Of a stretch of DNA of 64,000 nucleotides, positions 1 through 9,934 are shown in pieces. The notes under the pieces were generated by a model. The model had not been told where the DNA came from and did no database searches. It saw nothing but the letters and a program-made list of their open reading frames with translations. The DNA lies in the NCBI GenBank assembly GCA_945865405.1, contig CAMBDS010000008.1, positions 1-64,000 on the forward strand, written 5' to 3'. Source of the stretch: Caldithrix abyssi DSM 13497. Its GTDB lineage: Bacteria > Electryoneota > AABM5-125-24 > Hatepunaeales > Hatepunaeaceae. Position 1 is the stretch's first letter, and every line of letters starts with the position of its first letter. The position numbers and the translations under genes are program-made.

Positions 1-3000
1 TTCGGTAATCGCGATGCGGTCGCCGGAGTGACTGCGGTCGTCACATCTCTCTCGCCTTTTCTCGAAGTCGAACAAAATCAAATCACTTTTGGCGATATAA
101 ATAGCGGTGCGGAAGTCGAAGGAGATGAGCCTGTTCGCGTAACACTCTCTCCTCGCTGTCCCGACTCTGGAAGCCGTCCCTTGCTTCAGCCACAACTATT
201 AGTGACGTTTACAAGCGGTAACTCGACGTGGAAATCGATCTTGAATCTGCCTACGGAAGCTCCTCACTTCACTTTGCGGTCTATTGTAGGCGGAAACGTA
301 GTTCCTACTCGCGCCACCAATTTAGACCTCGATCTCAATAATGTCGGTTCTCTGTCCTCTGGTAATATGACTGCCCGGCTCTCTTCCCTTGGGATTGGCG
401 TAACAGTAATTCGAGAAACCGCCAATTTTCGGAACATTGCTGCTGTAAATGGCCACGCTCAGATTCAGGGAAATCCATTCTTGGTTTCAGGCAACCAAAT
501 CGTCGTCCCGGGATCGACCTGCCCAATGCTATTGGTCCTTTCCAACGATGCAGGATTTTCCGATACGTTAAGCTTCACACTTCAAGTCGGCACTATCCGC
601 GCAAATGCCCCGCAGGGTCCCGACGCATACGGCTATATCGCGTTTGACGATACCGATCAGGATTGGGAGATTGCTCCAACTTATGAATGGGTCGAAATTA
701 ACCCTAACGATCAAGCCGCTGAATTTGATGGAAGCTTACTGAACTTTCGTTGGCAAGGTGAGATTGGTGAAGCAATTGGCGTCAATCTCGGCTTTGAGAC
801 ACAATTCTATGGCAAAAGATTCAATCGGGTAACTGTCGCCTCAAATGGTTTCATTTCAATGGGTAACCAGCCCCGCATAACCAATCATCAGAACTGGCCT
901 CTCGATCAGGCTATCGGTGGGGGCGTAGGCATGATTGCACCCTTTTGGGACGATCTAAAGAACGGACAGGGTTCTGGAATCTATTCCTATTATGACGAGG
1001 AAAACGGTCGCCATATTATTGAGTGGTACAGGATGAGGGCAAATGATGGAAATCCTGAATTTACCTTTCAAGTAATTCTTTACGATGCCGACGTCTGGTT
1101 GACCGAGAGCGGAGACCCGAACATCCTTTTCCAATACAAAACCCTTTCTGAAGATCCTAATCTTCGCAATGGCGACACCGAGTGGACCAACGCGATCAAC
1201 TTTGCTTCAATCGGAATTTCAAGCCCTGAAGGTAATACTGGCTTAAGTTACCACTTCCATGGCGACGGGCCCGTCACGTCGGCGGATCTGGCAGCTCGTA
1301 GGGCGATCCTTTTCTCAACTGCACCAAGATTTAAAAACGGAACTCTTTACGGTCACGTGACCGATGCTGAAACTGGTGAACCGGTTGCCAATGCGACTAT
1401 CTTCACTCAGCACGGTTTTGTCAACACAACAGACGAGGACGGTAATTACCGAATTTCCGGCGCTCCCGCTGAGATCGATTTCATCGTCACCTGCCGTCAG
1501 CTTGGCTATAATGACTCGACTTACATCGATAAATGGATCGACGAAGGCGATAGTCTTGAAGTTAACTTTGATTTATTGCACCCCGAATTTGCACCAAGTA
1601 TTGAGCGCATCGATGAAGCTGTTTCTGCCGACGAACTGGTTGAATCGCAATTCACAGTGACCAATACTGGCAACGGTACCCTAAGCTGGCAAGTCACACG
1701 CCGCCTTGTTGGCGACGCAAATGCAGCTCCTTGGGAATTACGTCGAGAATTGCTGGCTACTCAAATCACTGGCGACACACGAATTACTGGAGTTGTGTTT
1801 GCCGAAGATCGTTTCTATCTTGCGGGTGCAAATGTTGGCGAAGCTGGGAATGGAGCCAATATGATCTGGGTAGTTGATAGAGACGGGGCACTTGTCGATA
1901 GCTTTGAACAGCACGGCATTTCTAATTTTGGTTACAAAGACATTGATTACGATGGTGAGTTGATTTGGGCTTCAGGAAACATTCGAGAAGATGATGTGTA
2001 CGGATTCGACCTGGATGGTAGGATCGTAAAGCAGTGGCATTGCAATGAGATACCCGGAAACTTCGCCTGGGACAAAGAAAGTGGCGCCCTCTTTGTCAGC
2101 ACCACCACCTCAGATATATTTCGCTATGACCGAGACGGCAATAATCTCGGCCAAGCCCTGCCCCGCAATGGCCTCAGAATTTATGGACTCGGCTTCTGGC
2201 CTGACGACGCAGACGGTCATCAATTATATGTCGTCAACAGACCTGTAAACGATACAACAATTGTTAGCAAAGTTCGCACAGATCCGGCTAATACAGATCC
2301 CACAGAAGTTCTTATGCTCCCGACACTCCCAATTAATGCGACAAGGGCAGGAGCTTTCGTCACTAATGAGTATGACGTTTATAGTTGGGTCTTCATGACA
2401 GTTACTAATGAAACAGAAGCCAATGGTGGGGATAAAGTAGAAATCTACCAGCTCGACTCTCGCCGTGATTGGTTCGATGTGCAACCCGAATCGGGAACAT
2501 TAGCTGCTGGTGAAGAGCAGACCTTCGATTTCACTTTCAACAGCGCCGATCTGCCAAACGTCGTGTTCGAAGGCGAACTCTATTTCACTCACAACGCTGC
2601 TGGTAATCGTGCCATCATCCCCGTCGTACTCGAAGTTCAAGCAGGCCCCGGTCGCGTCGATAGACGCACAATAGAGTTGGTAGCCGGCTGGAATATCGTT
2701 TCCCTAAACATCGATCCCGAAGAGGATGGCGTTCCGGGTGTTGTGGCTCCATTAGTAGAGCAGGACCTTCTTCGCATCGTAAAAGATGGACAGGGTCGGT
2801 TTTACCGTCCCCAAAACAATTTCAACAATATCCCTTCGTGGGATCCTGCCAATGGCTACCTCTTTTACCTCGATCAAGCTTCCCAGCTTAACGTCCGCGG
2901 GGTTGTTATTGCCGCCGATGAACCTATCAACCTGAACGCTGGCTGGAATTTGCGAAGCTATTACCCTCGCGACCCACACGATGTTCGTGATGCAGTAGCA

Positions 3001-3792
3001 AATGTCGTCGAGTCCCTCGCACTCGTAAAAGACGGCTCTGGGCACTTTTACATGCCTGCACTAGGCTTCAATAACATGGAACCAATGGAAGAGGGCCGCG
3101 GGTATTACTTCCGGGCGACAGCCGCCGCTGTCTTGATTTATCCTGGTGATGAAGACCGTGTGGCGGTCTCGCCATCGAAACTTCAGGAATGCATTCACTT
3201 CGCAGCCAACAACTCACTTGCAACCGAAAACCACACTCTCCTTGTGCTCAGTGACCCGGCTTTCAGCGGGTACGAGGTCGCGGCAATGGCGGATAACGGA
3301 GTAATCGCCGGGGCTGGTATGTTCGATGCCACCGGACGCGCAGGCGTTGCTATTTGGGGAGATGATCCCACGACGGCTGACATTGAGGGTGCTGGACCGG
3401 GTAGCCCAATTCGTCTGTCACTCTGGGACGGCTTTGCAGAGTCATCAGTGAGCATCTCCAGAATCGACGGCGATCAAGTCTGGACTTCCGGGGGAATCAG
3501 CGTCGCCACTTTGGGCAATCCTCTCCCAATTGAGTTTGGGTTGACCGAAGCCTTTCCGAACCCCTTCAACAACAGCATCTGCATCAGCTATGGTGTTATG
3601 GAAGCCGGGAAGGTTCGCCTTGCAATCTATGACGGAAACGGCAGGCAGGTCACCCTGCTTTCTGACGATTTGAAACCTGCCGGGCTCCACAAGATTTCCT
3701 GGACAGCGAATGGGTTGCCCAACGGCATTTACTTCGCGAAAATCGAACAGGCGGGGATGAGCGACGTGAAGAAACTTTTCCTGATTAAATAG
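1..3792 (+). CDS. Large secreted protein, C-terminal part (probable C25-family peptidase with type IX-like sorting tail), 5' truncated
   Basis: The frame is open from base 1, so the true start lies outside the window; the GTG at 28 is not a convincing start. In the 1263 visible residues I see an Ig-like stretch (about 1-200) resembling the region after the catalytic domain of C25 peptidases, a nidogen-like/choice-of-anchor domain (about 210-440), a carboxypeptidase-regulatory-like domain starting near 447 (GHVTDAETGEPV), a propeller-like stretch (about 560-820), an ASH/BACON-like domain (about 823-880), two 'GWN' modules (about 890-1050) and a FlgD/type IX-like tail from about 1181 (AFPNPFN). 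It is exported and probably surface-attached. The GWN modules and tail are shared with the 1877-residue protein at 25158. The C25 assignment is inferred from similarity of its first visible residues to the end of the C25 gene at 61842; the catalytic domain itself is not visible. Confidence 0.75.
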   Translation, partial: FGNRDAVAGVTAVVTSLSPFLEVEQNQITFGDINSGAEVEGDEPVRVTLSPRCPDSGSRPLLQPQLLVTFTSGNSTWKSILNLPTEAPHFTLRSIVGGNVVPTRATNLDLDLNNVGSLSSGNMTARLSSLGIGVTVIRETANFRNIAAVNGHAQIQGNPFLVSGNQIVVPGSTCPMLLVLSNDAGFSDTLSFTLQVGTIRANAPQGPDAYGYIAFDDTDQDWEIAPTYEWVEINPNDQAAEFDGSLLNFRWQGEIGEAIGVNLGFETQFYGKRFNRVTVASNGFISMGNQPRITNHQNWPLDQAIGGGVGMIAPFWDDLKNGQGSGIYSYYDEENGRHIIEWYRMRANDGNPEFTFQVILYDADVWLTESGDPNILFQYKTLSEDPNLRNGDTEWTNAINFASIGISSPEGNTGLSYHFHGDGPVTSADLAARRAILFSTAPRFKNGTLYGHVTDAETGEPVANATIFTQHGFVNTTDEDGNYRISGAPAEIDFIVTCRQLGYNDSTYIDKWIDEGDSLEVNFDLLHPEFAPSIERIDEAVSADELVESQFTVTNTGNGTLSWQVTRRLVGDANAAPWELRRELLATQITGDTRITGVVFAEDRFYLAGANVGEAGNGANMIWVVDRDGALVDSFEQHGISNFGYKDIDYDGELIWASGNIREDDVYGFDLDGRIVKQWHCNEIPGNFAWDKESGALFVSTTTSDIFRYDRDGNNLGQALPRNGLRIYGLGFWPDDADGHQLYVVNRPVNDTTIVSKVRTDPANTDPTEVLMLPTLPINATRAGAFVTNEYDVYSWVFMTVTNETEANGGDKVEIYQLDSRRDWFDVQPESGTLAAGEEQTFDFTFNSADLPNVVFEGELYFTHNAAGNRAIIPVVLEVQAGPGRVDRRTIELVAGWNIVSLNIDPEEDGVPGVVAPLVEQDLLRIVKDGQGRFYRPQNNFNNIPSWDPANGYLFYLDQASQLNVRGVVIAADEPINLNAGWNLRSYYPRDPHDVRDAVANVVESLALVKDGSGHFYMPALGFNNMEPMEEGRGYYFRATAAAVLIYPGDEDRVAVSPSKLQECIHFAANNSLATENHTLLVLSDPAFSGYEVAAMADNGVIAGAGMFDATGRAGVAIWGDDPTTADIEGAGPGSPIRLSLWDGFAESSVSISRIDGDQVWTSGGISVATLGNPLPIEFGLTEAFPNPFNNSICISYGVMEAGKVRLAIYDGNGRQVTLLSDDLKPAGLHKISWTANGLPNGIYFAKIEQAGMSDVKKLFLIK

Positions 3793-3867
3793 AGTCGCTG
3801 ATACACAAGGTCTCATCTAAGTCATTCATTGCTTGCTTTGAATAACTAGGATGGTTAACTTTAATAG

Positions 3868-3898
3868 AGCCCGGTGAGCTTGCTTGTCGGGCTTTGTT
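3868..3898 (+). terminator. Rho-independent terminator after the left-edge gene
   Basis: A hairpin with arms AGCCCG (3868-3873) and CGGGCT (3888-3893) is followed by a T-rich run. It lies between the stop at 3792 and the nadE start. Its loop resembles the repeat family that begins GTAGCCCGGC elsewhere in the window, so one of those repeats may have been recruited as a terminator. Confidence 0.6.
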
Positions 3899-3956
3899 GT
3901 CTCTAATTTCACCAGTCAGTATCTGATTTCCGGTTAACTCTCTCGCCTCCAATCCC

Positions 3957-5594
3957 ATGAAAATTGCGCTCGCCCAAATAGATACAACAATCGGCGACTT
4001 TTCTGGCAACGTCGCCAAAATTGTCAAAGCCTCTGCCGCCGCTCGCGAGCAAGGTGCTGAACTGGCACTTTTCCCTGAGTTGGTGATTCCGGGGTATCCG
4101 GCTCACGATCTCCTTGAACGGCATCGTTTTATTGACCAAAACCTTTCGGCTTTGGAAGAGGTTGCCAACTTCGTGCGGGGCATTGGTGTTGTGGTCGGTT
4201 TTGCCGAACGAAGCGAAAGAGCGTGGGGGAAACGCCTTTACAACAGTGCCGCTCTGATCGACAATGGTAAAATTCTCTCAATTCACAGAAAATGTCTGCT
4301 ACCCACTTACGATGTCTTCGACGAAAGTCGCTACTTCGACCCCGCTGAAAGTCCGGTCGTTGCCACCTATAAAGGCGTCAAGATCGGTATCACCATATGC
4401 GAGGACATCTGGAACGATCTTGAGTTCTGGCCACACCGCAAGTACCCACTCGATCCAACCCAAGAACTCGTCGCTCAAGGCGCAGAGATTATCGTCAATA
4501 TCGCCGCCTCTCCATTTACAATCGAAAAGCGCCATCTCCGGCATGAAATGCTGAAATCGGCCGCAATCCACCACAATAAACCACTACTTTTTGTCAATTC
4601 GGTAGGTGGGAATGATGAGCTTGTCTTCGACGGCGCGAGCAGAGCATTCGGATCAGGTGGCGAGGTAATTGGAAAAGCCTATGAATTTGCCGAAGATATG
4701 ATTGTCGTCGATACGGAGTTGGGGCGGGGAGTGATAAGGGAGAGCGTGGGTGATAACGATGAAGCTGCGCTGGAGGCACTGATCCTTGGGACTCGTGATT
4801 ACGCTAACAAAATCGGCTTCAAAACTGCGATACTGGGATTGTCCGGGGGCATAGATTCGGCTTTGGTAGCGGCTATCGGCGTGAAGGCGCTTGGCAAAGA
4901 CAACATCACCGGCGTTCTGATGCCATCACAGTATAGCAGTCGCGGGTCTGTTGACGATGCTCTTGAACTCGCGGCAAATCTCGGCATTAAAACCTTGACT
5001 ATTCCGATTGAACCGCTTTTCAACAGTTATCTTCGCGATCTATCCCCTTTGTTTCTAGGGCGGGCATCCGATGCCACCGAAGAGAATTTGCAGGCTCGCA
5101 TCCGTGGAAACATCATTATGGCACTCTCTAACAAATTTGGCCATTTAGTGCTGACAACAGGCAATAAGTCCGAATTGGCGACTGGTTACTGCACTCTTTA
5201 TGGTGACATGGCGGGAGGGCTTGCCATATTGACCGATGTCCCCAAGACACTGGTTTACAGGCTCAGCCACACTATCAACCGCAAAGGTGAAGTCATTCCA
5301 CCGGCAATCCTGACAAAACCGCCATCGGCTGAACTCAGGCCGGGCCAGTTTGACCAGCAGACTCTCCCTCCCTACGACCTTCTCGATGAAATCATAGATC
5401 GACACGTTGTTGACGGAATGGACGGCCCCGAGCTGATCGAGGCAGGATTTGATCCCCTCTCGATTGAGAATGTCTTGAAACTAATCCGCAATTCCGAGTA
5501 CAAGCGCCGACAGGCAGCCCCGGGATTGAAACTCACCTCCAAAGCCTTCGGTTACGGAAGGCGCATTCCTCTTGCCCATCGGTGGCGACCATAA
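3957..5594 (+). CDS. nadE: Glutamine-dependent NAD+ synthetase
   Basis: Last step of NAD synthesis: amidation of nicotinic acid adenine dinucleotide with ATP and glutamine. The 545-residue protein has an N-terminal nitrilase-type glutaminase domain with the expected Glu41 (LFPELV), Lys112 (HRKCLLPTYDVFDE) and nucleophile Cys148 (ITICEDIW). The synthetase domain carries the PP-loop SGGIDS at 296-301. Length and domain order match the two-domain glutamine-dependent type. The ATG at 3957 gives a start directly before the nitrilase beta strand (MKIALAQID). The stop overlaps the start of the next gene by 13 bases, which suggests translational coupling. Function is secure from the motifs. Confidence 0.95.
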   Translation: MKIALAQIDTTIGDFSGNVAKIVKASAAAREQGAELALFPELVIPGYPAHDLLERHRFIDQNLSALEEVANFVRGIGVVVGFAERSERAWGKRLYNSAALIDNGKILSIHRKCLLPTYDVFDESRYFDPAESPVVATYKGVKIGITICEDIWNDLEFWPHRKYPLDPTQELVAQGAEIIVNIAASPFTIEKRHLRHEMLKSAAIHHNKPLLFVNSVGGNDELVFDGASRAFGSGGEVIGKAYEFAEDMIVVDTELGRGVIRESVGDNDEAALEALILGTRDYANKIGFKTAILGLSGGIDSALVAAIGVKALGKDNITGVLMPSQYSSRGSVDDALELAANLGIKTLTIPIEPLFNSYLRDLSPLFLGRASDATEENLQARIRGNIIMALSNKFGHLVLTTGNKSELATGYCTLYGDMAGGLAILTDVPKTLVYRLSHTINRKGEVIPPAILTKPPSAELRPGQFDQQTLPPYDLLDEIIDRHVVDGMDGPELIEAGFDPLSIENVLKLIRNSEYKRRQAAPGLKLTSKAFGYGRRIPLAHRWRP

Positions 5595-6805
5595 CGCTTC
5601 GCACTCTATTTCGCTCTCCATTCGCTGGACTTGGTCCTGTAATCGGTTGGCTTTCGCTAATGCGTCTTATCGGAGCACTCGGCTTCTCCCTCTCGATACC
5701 ATTTCTGGCGATCTATCTCCACGAGGAACTTGGCATTTCGATGTCGTGGATTGGCATCATGCTGACCATTTCCGGGGTGTTGGGCTCACTTGCTTCGAGT
5801 ATCGGCGGAGCACTTTCCGACCGCTTTGGGCGGCGCGATCTGCTGATTTGGCTTCTCGCGCTCAGAGCGGTCTCCTTCCTTGTGATGGCTTATCTCGTCT
5901 GGGTCAGGTCTCCCTTTGCCGTATTCTCGGCGTTCTACATTTTCTCATCGATGCTCGGGACATCCATTTTCCCTCTATCAGAGGCTATTGTCGCCGACGT
6001 AACCTCGTCTGAAAAACGAGCCGAAGCCTACGGAATCCTTAGAGTCTCTGCCAACCTTGGCTGGGCTATAGGCCCGGCTATCGGTGGTATTCTGGTGATC
6101 TTCGGTTATTACTGGTTATTTGTTTCGACGGCCTTCGCCTTGGCAGGAGCAGCTCTCGTTGTCATGCTCACTATCAAGGAAACGGTAGTCATCTCCTCCG
6201 AAAAACATCATGAGTCGCTCTTGGGGCCTGTTCTAAAGGACAAGAGGCTTCTGATGTTCGTGGCGGTCGGTCTTGTGATGTTTCTTGCTCGGGGGCAGTT
6301 GATTTCAACTCTATCCGTACACCTCTCAGGCACCGTCGGTTTATCAAAGGGTCAAATCGGTTTGCTATATGGACTAAACGGTGCAATGGTGGCAGCGCTT
6401 CAGGTTCCTACAACAAGATTGACAGTCAGACTAAATCCACTTTCAGCACTCTCGTTTGCAGGAGTTTTGTATGGATTGGGGTATTTTCTGGTGGGGTTGG
6501 CAGGGACGATGAGCGCGATGGTGACTGCGATGATCATTATTACCGGCGCAGAAATGATCGAGATGCCTACTTCCGCTTCTTATGTAACGGAGCTTGCGCC
6601 CGTAGGCCTTGTCGGAGCCTATCTTGGGGCATTTCACTTCGTCTTTCATCTTGGGTGGACAGTGGGGCCAATGGTGGGTGGAGTCTTGCTCGATGTAATG
6701 CCCGACCCGCTTTACGCTTGGACGGCGATTGCAGGGTTGGCAGTTGCGGGAGGAATAGGGTTCAGATTGTTAAAAGGATGGGATAAGAAAGCAACACTTT
6801 CGTAA
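5582..6805 (+). CDS. Major facilitator superfamily (MFS) transporter
   Basis: A 407-residue polytopic inner-membrane protein with about twelve hydrophobic segments. The signature loop between the second and third segments is seen as GGALSDRFGRRDLL, the classical MFS G-x3-D-R-x-G-R-R motif. The GTG at 5582 overlaps the end of nadE and has no strong ribosome site; an ATG near residue 29 (LMRLIG) is an alternative that would remove most of the first hydrophobic segment. Substrate is unknown. Linkage to nadE does not show a role in NAD metabolism. The gene converges with the minus-strand gene at 6826, only 20 bases away. Confidence 0.85.
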   Translation: MATITLRTLFRSPFAGLGPVIGWLSLMRLIGALGFSLSIPFLAIYLHEELGISMSWIGIMLTISGVLGSLASSIGGALSDRFGRRDLLIWLLALRAVSFLVMAYLVWVRSPFAVFSAFYIFSSMLGTSIFPLSEAIVADVTSSEKRAEAYGILRVSANLGWAIGPAIGGILVIFGYYWLFVSTAFALAGAALVVMLTIKETVVISSEKHHESLLGPVLKDKRLLMFVAVGLVMFLARGQLISTLSVHLSGTVGLSKGQIGLLYGLNGAMVAALQVPTTRLTVRLNPLSALSFAGVLYGLGYFLVGLAGTMSAMVTAMIIITGAEMIEMPTSASYVTELAPVGLVGAYLGAFHFVFHLGWTVGPMVGGVLLDVMPDPLYAWTAIAGLAVAGGIGFRLLKGWDKKATLS

Positions 6806-6825
6806 TATGTTCTTGTAATAACAGC

Positions 6826-7566
6826 CTATTGTAATTCGAAATACCTCAATTCCGCCTTACCATTCTCAAACCAACCGTAGCTTCGCTTTCTAATCCAATC
6901 CCCGATAGCCAGAAAGCCACCGTTTTTGTGCGAAATCCATTCAGACTCATGCCGATGTCCCATAACCACGAAATTCATCCCTCTATCCAACACTTCCGTC
7001 GCATAATCACGGTATGAGTCGGGAGACCAAATTTTCTTACCCGAAAAATAGGTGTGCGACCCTTTCGACAGTTTCTTCGCGAACCATATGCCGAAGTCGG
7101 GATGCACCATGCGGTAAATTGCCTCAGTCGGAGGCCATCTGACAGCTCCGCGAAGTAGGCGATACCCGTGGTCGTATTTAGCAACCCCGTCGCCGTGGAT
7201 GATATGGAATTGGCTCTGATCGATCTCCAGATCGACCGCCTCACGGGAGACTTCGATACCGACCTGCTCGCTCAGAAACTTCCCTACATGCCCGTCGTGA
7301 TTGCCGCCGAGATACAGTACTCGAACTCCGTCACTCTTGAGTTGATGCAGTGCCGCAAGCACCGGGAATGCTCCCGATGGAATACTATACTTCCACTCAA
7401 ACCAAAAATCGAATAGATCACCGACAATGAACAGCGACCCGGCTTTGCTCGCCTCTTGCTGCAGGAATCGCACCACGCACGGAGTCCAGTCCTCCTGCCC
7501 GGGGGATGGAATCAACGGCAGATGGCAATCGGCAAGGAAGCAGGCTGGTGAGGAATAGGTAATCAA
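6826..7566 (-). CDS. LpxH-like metallophosphoesterase (UDP-2,3-diacylglucosamine hydrolase family)
   Basis: A 246-residue calcineurin-like phosphoesterase. The metal-binding set is complete: D13-x-H15, GD50 in GDLFDFWFEW, GNHD at 88-91, H124 in IHGD, and GHRH at 203-206. The sequence GDLFDFWFEW is typical of LpxH and LpxH-like proteins, which remove UMP from UDP-2,3-diacylglucosamine in lipid A synthesis at the inner face of the inner membrane. The start is a TTG at 7566 with no obvious ribosome site; it fits because the first beta strand begins almost at once. LpxH itself is the favoured reading, but another phosphoesterase of this fold cannot be ruled out. Downstream of it lies a cluster of four palindromic repeats. 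Confidence 0.75.
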   Translation of the reverse strand: MITYSSPACFLADCHLPLIPSPGQEDWTPCVVRFLQQEASKAGSLFIVGDLFDFWFEWKYSIPSGAFPVLAALHQLKSDGVRVLYLGGNHDGHVGKFLSEQVGIEVSREAVDLEIDQSQFHIIHGDGVAKYDHGYRLLRGAVRWPPTEAIYRMVHPDFGIWFAKKLSKGSHTYFSGKKIWSPDSYRDYATEVLDRGMNFVVMGHRHESEWISHKNGGFLAIGDWIRKRSYGWFENGKAELRYFELQ

Positions 7567-7589
7567 GTAGGATGGAAAGTGAATAATGT

Positions 7590-7738
7590 CTTGGAGGGCG
7601 GACTTTCAGTCCGCTCTTACATACTGAAAAGAAAGGGTGTGTAGCCCGCACAGCTTTGCTGGGCGGGAGGACTTCGGAGTGCTGAAGCTTGCTTCAGCCA
7701 ACAACAATCCTTGGAGGGAGGACTTTCAGTCCGCTCTA
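7590..7738. repeat. Cluster of four short palindromic repeats
   Basis: Four stem-loop elements sit between two minus-strand genes. 7590-7618 and 7710-7738 begin CTTGGAG and have arms GCGGAC/GTCCGC (or nearly so) round a TTTCA loop (family A). 7641-7670 begins GTAGCCCG with arms CCCGC..GCGGG (family F). 7675-7700 has arms GCTGAAGC/GCTTCAGC (family B). The same families recur throughout the window. Confidence 0.85.
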
Positions 7739-7742
7739 ATCC

Positions 7743-8627
7743 TCAAAGCGATAACCCCTTATCGACAATCAGCGCAATAAACAGAACAAGCAGGTAAACT
7801 ATCGAGTAGCCAAAGACCCCCCAGGCACTCTTGACTGAGGCTTCGGAACGAGCCTTGAATATCTTCCGCATGAAAATTGCCCCCAGCCCGATTGCAGCGA
7901 CCGCGTAGAGAATCCCCGTCCCGTAAAAGAACATCCCGCCCGAGACCGCAAGTGTCAAAAACGCATAGATTATGATCAGTTTCCACGTCTTCGCGTCACC
8001 AATAATGAGCGGCATCATCGGCAGGTTGACCCGCCGGTAATCTTCTTTCAAGCAGAGCGCTAATGCCCAGAAGTGCGGCGGCGTCCAGAAGAAGATAATT
8101 AAAAACATCAGGATCGGTTCCATCCCAAGTGACCCTGCGCCAGCCGCCCAACCAATCACCGGAGCCATCGCTCCGGCCGCACCGCCAATAACGATATTCT
8201 GAGGTGTTCGCGGCTTCAGATAAAGTGTATAGAAGAGGGCGTAGAATATGATCGTGCCGGCTGAAAGCAAAGCCGAGAGGGGATTGTACCAATACCAGAA
8301 ACTCGCGACAGAGATAACCCCCAGCGCTGAAGCCACAGTAAACGCCTCTGTCGCACTGATTTTCTTCGACGGCAACGGACGTCTCTGCTTGGTCCGATCC
8401 ATCTGAGCGTCCCGATCCCGCTCGAAAGCCTGATTGAACGCATTCGCCGAGCCTCCCGCCATTGAAACCAGAAGCAGGGCGAAGGCAAACCGCAATGGAT
8501 CGCCGAGAAAGCTCCCCTGCAGGACGAGCCCTGCCGCTCCGGTAATCGCCACAAGCAACATGATCGTCGGTTTGGTCAGAACCCCGTAAGCTTGGAGTCG
8601 GTTAGTAATGAAACGAATGAAATTCAC
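7743..8627 (-). CDS. ctaB: Protohaem IX farnesyltransferase (haem O synthase)
   Basis: UbiA-family prenyltransferase of 294 residues that adds a farnesyl group to haem B, giving haem O. The diagnostic polyprenyl-diphosphate motif is visible as NQAFERDRDAQMDRT followed by RRPLP, and several hydrophobic segments follow (GGAAGAMAPVIGWAAG). Its start overlaps the last four bases of the haem A synthase gene (ATGA), so the two are translated together in the order ctaA-ctaB. The pair implies a haem A- or haem O-containing terminal oxidase and aerobic respiration. No oxidase subunits are in the window. Confidence 0.94.
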   Translation of the reverse strand: MNFIRFITNRLQAYGVLTKPTIMLLVAITGAAGLVLQGSFLGDPLRFAFALLLVSMAGGSANAFNQAFERDRDAQMDRTKQRRPLPSKKISATEAFTVASALGVISVASFWYWYNPLSALLSAGTIIFYALFYTLYLKPRTPQNIVIGGAAGAMAPVIGWAAGAGSLGMEPILMFLIIFFWTPPHFWALALCLKEDYRRVNLPMMPLIIGDAKTWKLIIIYAFLTLAVSGGMFFYGTGILYAVAAIGLGAIFMRKIFKARSEASVKSAWGVFGYSIVYLLVLFIALIVDKGLSL

Positions 8628-9754
8628 TTCGTTATTGCAGCCTTTTTCTGACTTTTACCAAGCGCCAGCTCCCCGGATGAGTAGCGCAAATCATGCAGTA
8701 TGACGACCAAAGAACCGAACAGGCACAAGGCGATAGCCGAATGCAACGCGCTGACGTGCATCATCGCCCCGAACATCACGTTCATAATGCCCACCATAAT
8801 CTGAAACAGAAACAAAGCATCCGCCGCTCGAAACATCACCTTCGTATGCTTCTTCAGTGGAACTCGCGCTGTAACCATTCGAAGATATCCGAATGCGACG
8901 ATCAGTATTAATGGCATCCAGCGATGCATGAACTGAACAAGAATCGGGTTCATGATCAGATTGCCGATACCCCCGAACTGACTGCTCCAGAGTAACTCAC
9001 CCGGCGGAATGATCCCTCCGAACATCATCGGCCAGCTTGTAACCAGATTGGCTTTGGCGTCCCCGGCGACCAGTCCTCCCAGAAACACCTGTAAAAGCAC
9101 AAGACCCGTCGTAACCCAAATTGCCCGAAGCGGGATCAACCCCGCTGACCGCGAACCTCCGGCTGGTGCTTGTTCCGTATCCATCAGTCTTAGCGCAGTC
9201 CAAACAAGTGCTGCGAAGAAAACATAAGCCGCGATCAGGTGAAGCGATACCATCAAACCAGACAATGCCCCCATTACGACGACTCCACCAAGCCCCGCTT
9301 GTGCAATCAGTAGCCCACCAAGGAGATAAAAATTCGATTCAGATTTCGCTCTGACCGCCGGACTTCTCATCATTTTGATGAACGCGATTAAAAAGACAAT
9401 CCCCACCACCCCCGCTATCGCCCGATGAGTCCATTCAATCCAGAACTGCTTTCGGAACGTCTCAACGCTGATATCCGCTGGAAATGCCGTCTTGCCGATG
9501 CGAAGAGCTTCCAGGCGATAGTCTTCCTGCACTGCCGCCCAGCCTGCCTCTGACGACGGCGGCAACAAACTCCCGTTGATGAGCGGCCAATCTGGAATCG
9601 AAAGCCCCGACCCGGTCAGCCGGACTACAGCACCCCAAATAAGGATAACGAAAACCAATCCGGCAGTGATGGTTAGCAATCTGGCGATGCTTCTCGATGC
9701 ATCTGGGCGGGAAGCCGCAGTTGCTTTGGTATTAGGTGATTTAGGTTCTGTCAT
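8624..9754 (-). CDS. ctaA: Haem A synthase (COX15/CtaA family)
   Basis: Converts haem O to haem A in the inner membrane. About eight hydrophobic segments are present. The characteristic region GAVVRLTGSGLSIPDWPLINGSLLPP is split here as VVRLTGSGLSIPDWP then the NGSLLPP stretch, and the haem-ligand histidines occur in WTHRAIAG, SLHLIAAY, FMHRWMP and SALHSAIAL. This is the long COX15-like form, 376 residues if it starts at the ATG at 9754 (MTEPKSPN). ATG 9781 and a frame open to 9835 are alternatives; none has a clear ribosome site. The stop overlaps the ctaB start by four bases. Confidence 0.92.
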   Translation of the reverse strand: MTEPKSPNTKATAASRPDASRSIARLLTITAGLVFVILIWGAVVRLTGSGLSIPDWPLINGSLLPPSSEAGWAAVQEDYRLEALRIGKTAFPADISVETFRKQFWIEWTHRAIAGVVGIVFLIAFIKMMRSPAVRAKSESNFYLLGGLLIAQAGLGGVVVMGALSGLMVSLHLIAAYVFFAALVWTALRLMDTEQAPAGGSRSAGLIPLRAIWVTTGLVLLQVFLGGLVAGDAKANLVTSWPMMFGGIIPPGELLWSSQFGGIGNLIMNPILVQFMHRWMPLILIVAFGYLRMVTARVPLKKHTKVMFRAADALFLFQIMVGIMNVMFGAMMHVSALHSAIALCLFGSLVVILHDLRYSSGELALGKSQKKAAITK

Positions 9755-9934
9755 TGTGTAACTTTTATAATATTTAGCCATATTCGGCTTGAGGAAATTT
9801 TCAATTATCCTTGATCGACTAATCGCGAGCGGCACAGGAAGGAGTTACGCACCGCACAAGGTGAGATTTGCCAAATTAGATCAATTCTGATGCACGTTTC
9901 AACTTCAATAAGAAGTCGGCGTCGATCTACATAA